The notes below the pieces were generated by a model. That model did no database searches. It was not told where the DNA came from and worked only from the letters and a program-made list of their open reading frames with translations. Source: Gonatopus flavifemur (Eukaryota > Arthropoda > Insecta > Hymenoptera > Dryinidae). Taken from it: a stretch of 64,000 bases of DNA. The DNA lies in contig JAFFJZ010000029.1 in NCBI GenBank assembly GCA_018340375.1, positions 2,108,001 through 2,172,000 on the forward strand. The letters are read 5' to 3'. The translations under genes were made by a program, and so were the position numbers. Positions 33,402 through 43,776 of the stretch are shown one piece after another. Within the stretch, counting starts at the first letter, position 1, and each line of letters starts with the position of its first letter.

Positions 33402-33674
33402 CACGGAGAGAACAAAATAGTACTGGCTACTACGCCAGATAGTACTCAGTGACATCTGAAGTGAAAAACATTTCAGATATCATCCACTACTATCCAAATA
33501 GTATCCAGTACAATCTACGTTATATTCAATGCTATGTCAGATGTTACTGAGTATAACGTAGATTGTACTGGATGCTATTTGGATGGTAGTGGCTGCTATC
33601 TGAAATTTTTTTTACTTCAGATGTCACTGAGTACTATCCGGTGTAGTAGCCAGTACTATTTTGTTCTCTCCGTG
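33402..33674. mobile_element. MITE, CACGGAGAGAAC family, TA target
   Basis: 273 bp, palindromic over nearly its full length (CACGGAGAGAACAAAATAG at the left, its complement at the right), flanked by TA. It should fold into one long hairpin. Confidence 0.88.
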
Positions 33675-33676
33675 TA

Positions 33677-34204
33677 GATACGTGAAAATAACAATTATAA
33701 TATTTCTATACAAAGCCTATAGTTTCACGAGTAATTTGAAAAAAAATTCAGCTCCCTACTAGGTTGGGAGACTCGACATATGAGTATTTTCCCAAATATA
33801 TGAAATGTATGATGATGATGATATGAATTTCGTTCGAAAATTATAAAATTCAACGGAAGAAATTGTCATCCATTTTTTTTCATCGACTTCCGGCTCTTCA
33901 TATATGTTTTTTCGGAATCTACATGATTAACTTGTAACATCTACCAATTTTCAGAGAAAAATGTCTCATAGGGCGTGAGGAATTATTTATTTTATAAAAC
34001 AGTATGGTTTTCCGTAAACGTGCTCGATTAAGTTATAGGGCTTCAGATTCAAATATTCAAAAATTCATTTAAAAAAAACCATTAGTCGTAATGAAATAAA
34101 AATTGATATACGCTCTTGGAACCTAAATTAGAATGAATGTGCCAAGTTTCATCAAAATCTGAGGTGGCGTGTTATAAAATTAAAAAATTTGGGTCGATTT
34201 GACA
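33677..34204. other. Unassigned AT-rich DNA
   Basis: No gene or repeat supported. Confidence 0.35.
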
Positions 34205-34800
34205 TGGAGTGACCCTGCAATCAGTGAGATTTCACTGTTTCAAATTTAGAGGGTAGGAATTTCATATATAACCCATAAAAAATGTTTTCAACTGAAGGGA
34301 GGAATAAATATAATTACACAAGGTACCTAGCAGTCGGAAATTCTAACAGAATAGGTCGAACATAAATTCAGATTGAATCGGATGGTCAATGAAAGAAACA
34401 AAAAAATTCCTGGACTAGACATTCTGTTACACTATATGAAATGTACAAAGAGTTTCTCAATGATTCAATAGCAGACAAAATATAAAATACTCCCAGGATA
34501 TCATGATATTCATACAGACAATTGAGAAGGTTCATATATCAAATTCAATCCAATACTGATCATTTCATTGGATGCTGAATGAAAACTTCATCATAAGTTG
34601 TGATAGGGATTCTCAGTGGTCGACTTTTTACTGCAATCAGTAAGATTTCACTGTTCAAACCATTAAAAATATTTTTAACTGAGGAAAGGAAATAAATATA
34701 ATTACACAAGGTACCTAGCAGTTGGAAATTCCAATGGAATAGGTCAATCATAAATCCAGGTTGAATGATTAATGAAAGAAACCAAAACGTTCCTGAACTA

Positions 34801-34943
34801 CCTTGATAAAAATGGCTGTTAGAAACAGACAGAACCTTTATCCGCATCTAATGGGGTCAATATATGTTTTTGACAAAGACATATGGATTCCGTTGGATTC
34901 GAATAAGGGTTCTGTCTGTTTCTAACGGACATTTTTATCAGGG
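34801..34943. mobile_element. MITE, CCYTGATAAAAATG family, TA target
   Basis: 143 bp. Ends are CCTTGATAAAAATG and the complement of CCCTGATAAAAATG, continuing to GTTAGAAACAGACAGAACC. TA lies at both sides. Unit 1 of the duplication shows the empty site. Confidence 0.85.
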
Positions 34944-35033
34944 TAGACTTCTATTATAAATATGAAATGTAAAAAAAGTTTCTCAATCATTTAATAACAA
35001 AATATGTAAAATACTCACAGGATATTATGATAC

Positions 35034-35280
35034 CCCTGGTTAAAAGAATCCACTGAATCTGACAAATGAAATTTCATGAGATTTGGTCAGAACGTTTCCT
35101 GAGATTCAGTGAGATTTGGCAAAGTTCAATCAAAAACACATAGAACAAATTCATTCATCTGACCAAATCTCATTAAAAAATCGCCGGATGAGATTCAATT
35201 AGAACATTATACAAGATTCAATGAGATTGAGCGGGAATCGATGAAATGTGGCGAGAATCAATGGATTCTTTTAACCAGGG
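35034..35280. mobile_element. MITE, CCCTGGTTA family, copy 2
   Basis: 247 bp. Ends are CCCTGGTTAAAAGAATCCA and the complement of CCCTGGTTAAAAGAATCCAT. It is longer than the 134-bp member at 10225. Confidence 0.8.
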
Positions 35281-35376
35281 ACTCGGAGAGGACAAAAAAG
35301 AAGGTTCATATTTCAAATTCAATCCAATAGCGATCACTTCATTGGATGATAAATGAAACCTTTATTATAAGTTGTA

Positions 35377-35603
35377 CACGGAGAAAAAATTCACACATTA
35401 TATGCATAAAAAATTCATGCAGAGTTCGAATATATCTATACTCAGAAGGTAAACAGTCTATGCGATCAACATTCCTGCTCCATGCTTTAAATGCATGATA
35501 GTGTACTCGAAAAATATAAAATCATACATCTAATGCTCGATAGTTAGTTTACTTCATACGCATGATGTATTTCATGCACGGAACGCATGCAATTTTCTCC
35601 GTG
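35377..35603. mobile_element. MITE, CACGGAGAAAA family, TA target
   Basis: 227 bp between CACGGAGAAAA and TTTTCTCCGTG, flanked by TA. The interior shows weaker inverted symmetry around ATGCAT words. Confidence 0.75.
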
Positions 35604-35923
35604 TAATAGAGATATAATGAATACATGTCTTTAACCTCAAATGGGGTTTCATAGTATATGATTTCATATGTGTAAATTGCATTAATTCTTACATATTTGA
35701 TACTCACTTTACCAGAAGTAGGTGGTTCTTGAATATAAATATTACTCATGATACACAAAAGATTAATGATCCAACTAAGGAGAGATTCAACAAGATTCAA
35801 AACACTATTAGACTTTTTCAATCGGTTGTAAAGTGGTGGGTAATTCAGACAGGTTTGTCAACAAAGCATTCAGCTCAACACATAAGGCCTTAAGGTATAG
35901 CTACACAAGTATGTGAAAGTGAA

Positions 35924-36147
35924 GGTAAACACCCGTTGAACCGAAAGCCCGTTAGGCCGAAAGACCGTTGGACCGAAATTTATTTTACCGAATGACAATA
36001 ATCCGAAATATTACTATACGTTACTAGTCGTGTGCGAATAAGATAGAATGTCACCAAAACTTTTTCGGATTATTGTCATTCGGTAAAATAAATTTCGGTC
36101 CAACGGTCTTTCGGCCTAACGGGCTTTCGGTCCAACGGGTGTTTACC
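35924..36147. mobile_element. MITE, GGTAAACACCCG family, copy 1, 8-bp duplication
   Basis: 224 bp with TIRs of about 85 bp (GGTAAACACCCGTTGAACCG and complement). AAAGTGAA flanks both sides exactly (35916-35923, 36148-36155), as hAT elements do. Confidence 0.92.
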
Positions 36148-36212
36148 AAAGTGAACGTAAAGAACGGAAGGATGAGCATTACCGAAAATTGGCTCTGTGC
36201 GCAGCCGCTTAC

Positions 36213-36356
36213 ATTAGCTAAGTTCGTTTACCGATGTCCCAAGTTACCCCAACTCGCTCCAAGTATTTTGGATTCGCTACTTCCAGTTTAAGCAACGAAA
36301 TGATTGGTTTGGTACAAGTTGGAGCAACTCAGAGCACGTAGAACGAACGAACCTAT
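36213..36356. mobile_element. MITE, AGTTCGTTTACCG family, copy 1
   Basis: About 144 bp, nearly identical to 39104-39247. The ends are only imperfect inverted repeats (AGTTCGTTTACCGATG against GGTTCGTTCGTTCTACG). Confidence 0.65.
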
Positions 36357-36367
36357 TTGCTTCACCA

Positions 36368-36490
36368 AGCTCATGTTCCAAAACCTTGCCCTCGTACTCT
36401 AGAGTATCAGTGTAACTCTTTTCAATTCATCAGGAAAACAGAGAAAACCAATACCCCAGAGTACGAGAGTAAGGTTTTGGAACATGAGCC
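36368..36490. mobile_element. MITE, GGCTCATGTTCC family, copy 2
   Basis: Near-identical to 15786-15908, differing at only a few bases. Confidence 0.85.
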
Positions 36491-36506
36491 AAGCTTGTGT
36501 AGCTAA

Positions 36507-36629
36507 AGCTGACATTTCATGGGGCGTCGAGCGGAAGCGTCAACGTTGAAAGAAAAAAGAGTACCGATCGGACCTCCCTTTTCTTCCAATGTTGACGCTG
36601 CCGCTCGACGCCCCATGAAATGTCAGCTT
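36507..36629. mobile_element. MITE, AAGCTGACATTTCATGG family
   Basis: About 123 bp with TIRs of about 43 bp (AAGCTGACATTTCATGGGGC and complement). The interior is only about 35 bp. Confidence 0.85.
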
Positions 36630-36630
36630 G

Positions 36631-36763
36631 AGGCTTCTCTCCCATGCAATGGAATTTCTAGGGAACGGAACGGAATCCGAAGACTCAATTGGTTCATGGA
36701 TAGTAACTTACTAGAATCCCCTGAAAATCCCCCAAAAATTCCGATCCATGGGAGAGAAGCCTT
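36631..36763. mobile_element. MITE, GGCTNCTCTCCCATGG family, copy 1
   Basis: About 133 bp. Ends are AGGCTTCTCTCCCATG and the complement. A second member, in opposite orientation inside, lies at 60706-60835. It touches the next MITE directly. Confidence 0.8.
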
Positions 36764-36927
36764 AGGCTAACTTCCCATGGACCGGAATTCGTTCCAGCGG
36801 AATGACTTTAAACCAATCGCTTTCACAATTTCTTTTAGAGCGTTCTATCAGAAATCTATAAAAAATTGTGCATTGGTTCAATTTTCAATCCGCCGGAACG
36901 AATTCCGGTCCATGGGAGGCCAGCCTA
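36764..36927. mobile_element. MITE, GGCTAACCTCCCATGG family, copy 1
   Basis: About 164 bp; related members at 38312-38476 and 38734-38898. TIR is GGCTAACTTCCCATGGACCG through CCGGCGGAATGA. Flanking TTA/TAA triplets suggest PIF/Harbinger-like integration. Confidence 0.85.
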
Positions 36928-37000
36928 AGCCTTGAGCACGCGAACGCATAATTATAGGTTTAGCCAGGGTTGGCACGTAATTTATAGAGTTCACTGATGC

Positions 37001-37148
37001 CAGCGATGCCATTATTCCCTAGAAAAATCCGTAGATTTTTCGTGATTGGTCATTTCTTTCCAAATTGGAAACATGATTGGCTGGTTGTACAAGCAATGAC
37101 CAATCATCAGATGCTATGGATTTTTCTAGGGAATAATGGCATCGCTGA
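37001..37148. mobile_element. MITE, CAGCGATGCC family, exact 8-bp duplication
   Basis: 148 bp with TIR CAGCGATGCCATTATTCCCT continuing through AGAAAAATCC. ACTGATGC flanks both sides exactly (36993-37000, 37149-37156). CAG tip plus 8 bp fits a nonautonomous hAT. Confidence 0.93.
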
Positions 37149-37248
37149 CTGATGCATTCTAAAACCTGTTTGATCCTTACCTCCTTTTCTATTTTATAGG
37201 AGGGTTCCAAAGTAGCTACCTGAGTTATCATTACCCCCGAACTATAGG

Positions 37249-37800
37249 GGTAGTATGCAAGAAGCCCGACTGGTAAGGATGGGGGCCGAATCAACGAAAC
37301 CATTGGTTGAAAATAGTGAACTGTATACATACTGGAATGAGCACCCCCCAGATATTCAATAGAAATTCTTCGTCAGAGAGAGAAAAAGCAATGAATGTAC
37401 AAGAGACATCGCCTGACCCTGTCACTTACTACCTTTGCCACAAAAATTGTGGAAATCATCCATGTTTTTAGCTAAGGTAGTAAATGGCAGGGTAAGGCGA
37501 TGACTGTCGTACATTCACTGCGTATATGACTTCTCTCTCTGACGGCGCTAATCTAGGGAGTGCTCATTCCAGTATGTATAGAGTTCAATGGTTGGAAAGG
37601 GAGAGATGTAAAATGTATGATGTCTCATTCTTTCCAACTAACGGTTTGGTTGATTTGGTTTTTCGTTGATTTGGCCCCCATCCACTGGTAATACGCCCGA
37701 CTGCTTGTCATTGGCTGAAAACTGGTGATTCCTTGTAAAATCACTAAATGTTCCTAATGATCAACCAATAATGGTGGAGTCGGGCTTCTTGCATACTACC
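37249..37800. mobile_element. Multi-level palindromic element
   Basis: 552 bp. Outer TIR is GGTAGTATGCAAGAAGCCCG (37249, complement ending 37800). Inner inverted blocks around GGGGGCC / GGCCCCC and CATACTGGAATGAGCAC lie at 37325-37350 and 37562-37582. The flanks ATAGG match directly outside both ends. An insertion within an insertion of similar type is possible. Confidence 0.75.
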
Positions 37801-37905
37801 GCGATAGGCGATACCTTATGGCTGAAAATATAATCAAAAATTTGGTCCATAGGCGGGTCACCCCCACCACTGAAGTGAATTTTTATTTCTTGTTAACATA
37901 CAGGA

Positions 37906-38007
37906 GCTTTCGGAAGTGTGTGACCCGGGGCGTCAGGGGGGTGGAATGAACCAATAGGAATCCGTAGTTCACGCCCTAGACGCCCAGGATCAAACACTTC
38001 GGAAAGC
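37906..38007. mobile_element. Short MITE, GCTTTCGGAAGTGT family
   Basis: About 102 bp; GCTTTCGGAAGTGTGTGACC at the left, an imperfect complement at the right with CACTTCGGAAAGC. Confidence 0.6.
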
Positions 38008-38300
38008 ACAATAGGGTGTTTCCGACAATACCTGCACAGTGTGCACGGTGCGTGGAGGGGTGCTCATTCATTCAAGATTGGACATTCTGAACCAAACAAA
38101 TGGGGGTAAATACCCGTTGGACCGGAAGCCCGTTAGGCCGAAACACCGTTGGACCGAAATTTATTTCACCGAATGACAATAATCCGAAATCCTACTATAC
38201 ATTAATAGTCGTGTGCGAATAAGATGAAATGTCACCAAGACTTTTTCGGATTATTGTCATTCGGTCAAATAAATTTCGGTCCAACGGTCTTTCGGCTTAA

Positions 38301-38681
38301 GGACATTCATAAGGCTAACCTCCCATGGACCGGAATTCGTTCCGGCGGAATGACTTTAAACCAATCGCTTTCACAATTTCTTTTATAGCGTTCTATCAGA
38401 AATCTATGAAAAATTGTGCATTGGCTCAATTTTCATTCCGCCGGAACGAATTCCGGTCCATGGGAGGCCAGCCTAAGAGGCAAAGTTACTAGATCTCTCC
38501 CCCCAGTTTTCTCAACGAATAATGAATATAATCGATTTTAATGAGCAGGTGCATCTTCTTAGCATATCAAAGAAAGTGCAGCTACTCTTTATTTTTCATT
38601 TTATTAGTTCATTTCTGAGAAAACTGGGGGGGGGGGGCGATTTTGGAATCCAGTAACTTTTTGGGAAGGTGGTGAATGCCG
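38301..38681. mobile_element. TTAA-flanked element inside the GGTAAAC MITE
   Basis: Duplicated TTAA on both sides. Its arms (GGACATTCAT at left, CGGCATTCAC as complement at right) continue after the CCATGG MITE into AAAGTTACT..CCCCCCAGTTTTCTC blocks that are inverted to each other. TTAA target use is known for piggyBac and Kolobok elements. Confidence 0.65.
38312..38476. mobile_element. MITE, GGCTAACCTCCCATGG family, copy 2
   Basis: About 165 bp, flanked by TAA on both sides, sitting inside the TTAA element's left end. Confidence 0.88.
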
Positions 38682-38733
38682 TTAACGTGCTTTCGGCCCA
38701 ACGGGTGTTTACCCAAATGAGAGAATGAAACTA

Positions 38734-38898
38734 AGGCTAACCTCCCATGGACCGGAATTCGTTCCGGCGGAATGACTTTGAACCGATCGCTTTCACAATT
38801 TCTTTCAGAGCGTTCTATCAGAAATCTATAAAAAATTGTGCATTGGCTCAATTTTCATTCCGCCGGAACGAATTCCGGTCCATGGGAGGCCAGCCTAA
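38734..38898. mobile_element. MITE, GGCTAACCTCCCATGG family, copy 3
   Basis: About 165 bp, flanked by TAA on both sides (CTAA before, TAATT after). Confidence 0.88.
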
Positions 38899-38936
38899 TT
38901 GAGCACCGCTTCGCGCACTGTGCACAACCAGCCACA

Positions 38937-39278
38937 CCAGGGTTGGGTAAAGACACGTCATTGGAGGATTTGTTACATTTATTACGCGAGTATGATACGT
39001 AATATGTAGCATGTATCAATACATAAACTACATATATTACGTGAGAAGACCCTGAAAAAAGGGGTTTGTTACACGGTATGATACGTAACATTTACTACGT
39101 ATTATTAGCTGAGTTCGTTTACCGATGTCCCAAGTTACCTCAACTCGCCCCAAGTATTTTGGATTCGCTACTTCCAGTTTAAGCGACGAGATGATTGGTT
39201 AGGTACATGTTGGAGCAACTCAGAGCACGTAGAACGAACGAACCTATTACATTGAGTTTGATACCTACCCAACCCTGG
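38937..39278. mobile_element. CAGGGTTGGGTA-ended element with a MITE inside
   Basis: CCAGGGTTGGGTA near 38937 and TACCCAACCCTGG near 39266 form inverted ends of a hAT-like type. The interior has several TTACG/CGTAA words. The AGTTCG MITE (39104-39247) is inside. Confidence 0.6.
39104..39247. mobile_element. MITE, AGTTCGTTTACCG family, copy 2
   Basis: Near-identical to 36213-36356. Confidence 0.7.
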
Positions 39279-39286
39279 TGCACACC

Positions 39287-39592
39287 AGGGATCCTTTAAT
39301 GAGGGATCGGACAATCAACTGCTGATTACGGATTGGTCGGCCGCCATTAGTGGGATAGGTACTGATATTTATGAAAATATTCGAGATACATATTTAAAGT
39401 CAGCTTATTCATGTATAATACTTACAATTAAGTGAATCTGGAACATTCTTCGAACAAAGCATGTGAATACATTTGAGAAAAATGATTTCAATAAAATAAC
39501 ATACACTATGCATGCTTAACTAAACTATAGAAAAAACCGAAAGTATCCCACTAATGGCGACTGATTGTCCGATCCCTCATTAAAGGATCCCT
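39287..39592. mobile_element. MITE, GGATCCT family, copy 2
   Basis: 306 bp with TIRs AGGGATCCTTTAATGAGGGA and complement, with CGCCATTAGTGGGATA further in. Related to 11604-11853. Confidence 0.82.
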
Positions 39593-39626
39593 AGGTGCAC
39601 ACTGTGCAGGTACTGTGGGAAACACT

Positions 39627-40640
39627 GGACGTTTACGACAATTACTTGGAGTTTGCTCGAAGCAAGCAGTGGTGAAATTCCCCAGATTTCCCTAGAGTGC
39701 TACGAGCAATCATTCTGCCGTCTCACAAGTGATCGTAGCAAGCAGTATCCAGCAGTATCAAGCATCATCAAATACAACGGAATTATTGAGCCGGTAAACA
39801 ATTTGAATTTTTCACTTAATTAATCTAATAATTGATGGTTGAAATGTGGAAAATCATTATCCACCTGTACGATCCTTTTTCTTGTTGAAATGATTCAATA
39901 GCATATATAATATGTCGAATAAATAATGAAAAGTGGTAAATTAACCTCAACCTTCAATTTCTCATTCAGATGAAAATTATCGATGTTCAATATTGAGATA
40001 ATCGAATTGTATTTTGCAAGTCCTTTGTGTAATTATTGTAAATTTTTAATCATCTTAAACAATCAGTTTCCTCATTTAAAAAATCTACGTTGTGAATCAT
40101 TCGAAGTAAGAACTCTATAGAGTTATAACCTCAAATACTTCATGTCCTGTAATATTTCAATCTCACTTCAAATGGATGAGAATGTAGATTTTTTAAATGA
40201 GAAAACTGATGGTTTAAAATGATTAAAAATTTACAATAATTACACAAAGGACTTGCAAAATACAATTCGATTATCTCAATATTGAACATCGATAATTTTC
40301 ATCTGAATGAGAAATTGAAGGTTGAGGTTAATTTACCACTTTTCATTATTTATTCGACATATTATATATGCTATTGAATCATTTCAATAAGAAGAAAGGA
40401 TAGCACAGGTGGATAATGATTTTTCACATTTCAAACATCAATTATTAGATTAATTAAATGAAGAAAACCAAATTGTTTACCGGCTCAATAATTCCGTTGG
40501 ATTTGATGGTGCTTGATACTGCTTGCCAGGGTACGCAAGCCACCGTGTTAATCACCGAAGTTGTGTATTTCATCTTCCACAGTACCAGGTGGCGTTAGTG
40601 TGTCTGGGGAATTTTACCTACACAAATACGTTCTCATATG
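39627..40640 (+). repeat. Dispersed repeat, copy 1, opened by a foldback
   Basis: 39627-39750 and 40524-40640 together match 45942-46163 (GGACGTTTACGACAATTACT at the start, CAGGTGGCGTTAGTGT-like words at the end). The copy at 45942 is uninterrupted and shows the empty site. Confidence 0.75.
39751..40523. mobile_element. 773-bp foldback element
   Basis: Arms of about 340 bp (AGCAGTATCAAGCATCATCA at left, complement at right) surround a loop of about 80 bp near 40100-40180. Arms differ at a small number of positions. No ORF. Confidence 0.9.
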
Positions 40641-40797
40641 TGAGCGGGGAATCCCATAGGCTACTACACACACCTGCAGGGTACTGAATATACGTGTGAT
40701 AGATATATAGGTATACTTATATTAGGTGTACAAATAAGTTTCCGCGGTTTTTTATAAAAAATTAGGGATTTATTGTAAAGGAAAAGTACATTACGTT

Positions 40798-41835
40798 TTA
40801 TTCAAAGTATTTTCCATCATTTGCCACTACTTTTCCCCATCTTTCTGGCAACATTCGGATACCCCGTCGAAAAAACTCTTCATCTTTTGACGCTATCCAC
40901 AAATCTACCCAATTTTTGGTGTCTTCATATGATGTGAAGCGCTGCTCAGACAGACCATGTGCCATCGACCGGAACAGGTGATAATCAGAAGGGGCTAAGT
41001 CTGGTGAATACGGCGGGTGGGGTAAAACTTCCCAGTTGAGTGTTTCCAAGTATGTTTTTACCGGCGCCGCAACATGTGGACGAGGATTATCGTGTAAAAG
41101 AATAATTTTGTCGTGTCTGGAGTAGTAATGGGCGCGTTTTTCCTGAAGTGCCCGACTCAATCTCATCAATTGTGTTCGGTAGAGAGCTCCAGTAATGGTT
41201 TCGCTTGGTTTCAGCAATTCATAATACACGACACCAAGCTGATCCCACCAAATACACAGCATGAGTTTTTTTCCATGAATATTCGGCTTAGCTGTCGATA
41301 TTGATGGTTCGCCGGGCTTAACCCATGACTTTCTCTTCTTTGGATTATCGTAGTGAATCCATTTTTCGTCACCAGTGACTATACGATGCAAAAAACTCTT
41401 TTTTTTATTCCTGGCAAGCAGCATTTCACTCATGCATAATCGGCGTTCAACGTCTCTCGGCTTTAGTTCATATGGAACCCAATTTCCTTGTTTTTGAATC
41501 ATTCCTAACGATTTTAAACGATGTGAAATTGCTTGTTGAGTCACTTGTAGAGTAAGTGCAAGTTCTTTTTGCGTTTGGGACGAATCTTCCTCCAATAGTA
41601 CTTCTAATTCCATGTCTTCGTACACTTTCGGCCTTCCACTGCGTTCTTTGTCTTTAACGTCAAACTCACCGTTCTTAAACTTTTGAAACCATTCCTGACA
41701 ACTTCTCTCACTTAAAGCAGCTTCACCATATGCTTCTAGAAGCAATCGATGCGCTTCAGCTGCAGATTTTTTCACATTAAAGAAGTAAATCAAAAGTTCC
41801 CGCAAATGATGCTTATTCGGAATAAAACTTGACAT
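40798..41835 (-). CDS. Intact mariner transposase, 345 aa
   Basis: Cut-and-paste transposase; recognises the TIRs of its element in the nucleus. Residues 1-110 form the paired HTH region with the GRPK linker motif. Family landmarks are GNWVPYELKPRDVERR, VTGDEKWIHYDNPK, IWWDQLGVVYYELLKP, LHDNPRPHVA and YSPDLAPSDYHLF. The DD34D triad is present: D in TGDEKW, D in HDNPRPH and D in PSDYHLF with 34 residues between. Length equals the 345 residues typical of Mos1-like transposases, and the start MSSFIPNK matches the family. No stop or frameshift. The one oddity is Pro after HDN, where relatives have Ala. The 502-bp foldback upstream may alter its expression. Confidence 0.97.
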   Translation of the reverse strand: MSSFIPNKHHLRELLIYFFNVKKSAAEAHRLLLEAYGEAALSERSCQEWFQKFKNGEFDVKDKERSGRPKVYEDMELEVLLEEDSSQTQKELALTLQVTQQAISHRLKSLGMIQKQGNWVPYELKPRDVERRLCMSEMLLARNKKKSFLHRIVTGDEKWIHYDNPKKRKSWVKPGEPSISTAKPNIHGKKLMLCIWWDQLGVVYYELLKPSETITGALYRTQLMRLSRALQEKRAHYYSRHDKIILLHDNPRPHVAAPVKTYLETLNWEVLPHPPYSPDLAPSDYHLFRSMAHGLSEQRFTSYEDTKNWVDLWIASKDEEFFRRGIRMLPERWGKVVANDGKYFE

Positions 41836-41908
41836 TTTTGCACGAAAAAAATTACGTGATGCTGATACGGAATCACTAGTACTTTAAGGTTATGGTGTTG
41901 CCAGATGA

Positions 41909-42410
41909 CCCGAAGGGAACATGAAGCTCCGACAAATGTTCAGAATAGATCATGATAGATCAGACTGAAGCTCTGTTGGAGCTCAAGTTTAGATTCGTAA
42001 ACGTTCGACGAAGGTCCGATGAACGTTGAAATGTCCACTTGAAAATAGTTTAAATGAACGTTTATAAAACGTTCATCGAACGTTTGCTAAAGGTTCGTTC
42101 GAGTTGCAATTTTTCGATCAAAGTTTTTTTCAAAGTATATTTTTCCACGAAAAAATGAAAGATTGGGGCATTTCTAACTATAATTGTAATTCCGTCTGAA
42201 ACATAAAAAACTGAAGGTTGAATGAATCTTCGTAGAATCTTTAATAAACATTCTATGAACCTTCATTCAAGCTATTTTCAAGCGGACATTTCAACGTTCA
42301 TCGGACCTTCGTCGAACGTTTCCGAATCTAAACTTGAGCTCCAACGGAGCTTCAGTCTGATCTATCATGATCTATTCTGAACGTTCATCGGAGCTTCATG
42401 TTCCCTTCGG
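41909..42410. mobile_element. Foldback, CCCGAAGGGAACATGAAG family, copy 1
   Basis: 502 bp, arms of about 240 bp. Flanked by GA on both sides. Inserted in the leader of mariner 2. Two relatives are at 45387-45889 and 48425-48927. Confidence 0.92.
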
Positions 42411-42511
42411 GGACTAAACTTGGGATATAACGTTTTACATCTGACAATTTCTCCATAACCTTCTGGTGGGGCCATCTTTTGACAAACCGCGGAAACTTAT
42501 TTGTACACCTA

Positions 42512-43217
42512 ATATATGATCATTTTTTCTATTTCAGATATTTAATTTCCTGATTTTTAAAAATGCTAACTTATTAACAAAATACAATTTCAATTACAAA
42601 AAATCAATATTAATTGGAATGAATAAATTCACAATTCAATTCAGTGTAAAATGAATAAAAATGACATGAATGCTTGTTTTTCATTTATAATCATTTTTCA
42701 CAAAATTTCATCATAAATTCAAGCATCTCAACTGATATTGATTTTTCTCAACTGAAAATGAAATTTCATTCATAACTCAACATTCCTATAAATCAAGTAA
42801 TTAAGTATCTGAAATGAAAAAAGTTATTATTGGAATTCAAAAATAAATATATTATGAGTAAATTGGAGGTGGTTACTTGGAATTACATCAACTTAGCCAA
42901 TATTCAAAAGTATATTTATAAAAAAAGGTGTGTATTCGGTAAGTGAAAAATATTAACATATATATCCACTTTATATACCAAAATTGGTTTCATAATCCAT
43001 ATTTTACAAATTATACTGTACAATTTTGCACTTCAAAGTATTTTATGTTTCTATTACGTGTTATGAATATACTTTAGAATATGCTTCATGAGAATTTGAG
43101 AATTATAAAAATTTATTTACTCCACTTATGTAACAAACTGTGAGTATCGTGTACACATATGAAGCGTATAAATATTATATGAAAACTTAAAAACACCGCG
43201 CTTGAATATTGAAATTA
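42512..43217. other. Unassigned AT-rich DNA
   Basis: Nothing supported. Confidence 0.35.
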
Positions 43218-43735
43218 TCTCATCAATGTTCACAGAAAATGTAAAAACAGAATGTTTGATACATTGCTCTGCACGAAATTTTCCAAAGAAAACAGTGGAG
43301 AATTTCATTTTTATGTTTTTTCCATGTTTACAAAACACGTTAGGGTTACACTGCAGGAAATATTCAATGTACATTACCTATTCAAAGTTTGGAGAAATCA
43401 CAATCAACTGTGAAAGTACTGTGTTCAGCGTTAGGGAAATATACTTTTTATTCTAACAGCCCTACGCTCAATGTTATGATATCACAAAACTTTTGTAATC
43501 TGTTCGCATCCAGCATAAGTCATAAAGTTTCCTACGCTGGATGTTGAAAGTTTACAAGAGTTTGGTGATATCACAACATTGAGCGTAGGACTGTTACAAT
43601 CAAAAGTATATTTTTTCTCCGCTGAGCACAGTATTTTCACCAAAGACTGATTTTTCCAAAGATTGGATGGGTAATGTATGTTAAATGTTTTATTACATTG
43701 TGCTTGATTTCATTTTTCTCTGAACATTGATTCTC
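43218..43735. repeat. Long imperfect foldback
   Basis: Arms best seen at 43366-43500 and 43540-43690 (CCTACGCTCAATGTTATGATATC against GATATCACAACATTGAGCG), with a central CATCCAGC/GCTGGATG stem. Weaker symmetry reaches 43218 and 43735. The two antiparallel short frames here are its translations. Confidence 0.7.
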
Positions 43736-43776
43736 CACCGAGTGAGGAATTTGAGATGGGAAAGAATTGGAAAAAA

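Larger units (their letters stand above)
34205..35375 (+). repeat. ~400-bp tandem duplication, second copy filled by MITEs
   Basis: Unit 1 (about 34205-34610) and unit 2 (about 34628-35375) share CTGCAATCAGT, AATTACACAAGGTACCTAGC and TTCAAATTCAATCCAATA-type blocks in the same order. Unit 2 is longer because MITEs at 34801-34943 and 35034-35280 interrupt it; unit 1 keeps both sites empty. Confidence 0.8.
38105..38713. mobile_element. MITE, GGTAAACACCCG family, copy 2, interrupted
   Basis: Same ends as the 35924 copy. Flanks CAAATGGG and CAAATGAG match at seven of eight bases. The right TIR is split at TTAA (38297-38300 and 38682-38685) by an inserted element. Confidence 0.85.
40725..42509 (-). 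mobile_element. Mariner transposon 2 (mauritiana-type) with a foldback insert
   Basis: TIR is GGTGTACAAATAAGTTTCCG with complement at the right, TA at 40723-40724 and 42510-42511. Length is 1785 bp; subtracting the 502-bp foldback at 41909-42410 leaves about 1283 bp, a normal full-length mariner. The insert lies between the 5' TIR and the start codon, so the transposase frame is untouched. Confidence 0.95.

Noticed and set aside
36519..36770. 83-codon plus-strand frame
   Set aside because: It spans two different MITEs; both halves are inverted-repeat sequence.
43126..43456. Antiparallel 82- and 84-codon frames
   Set aside because: They lie on both strands of an imperfect foldback and are its translations.
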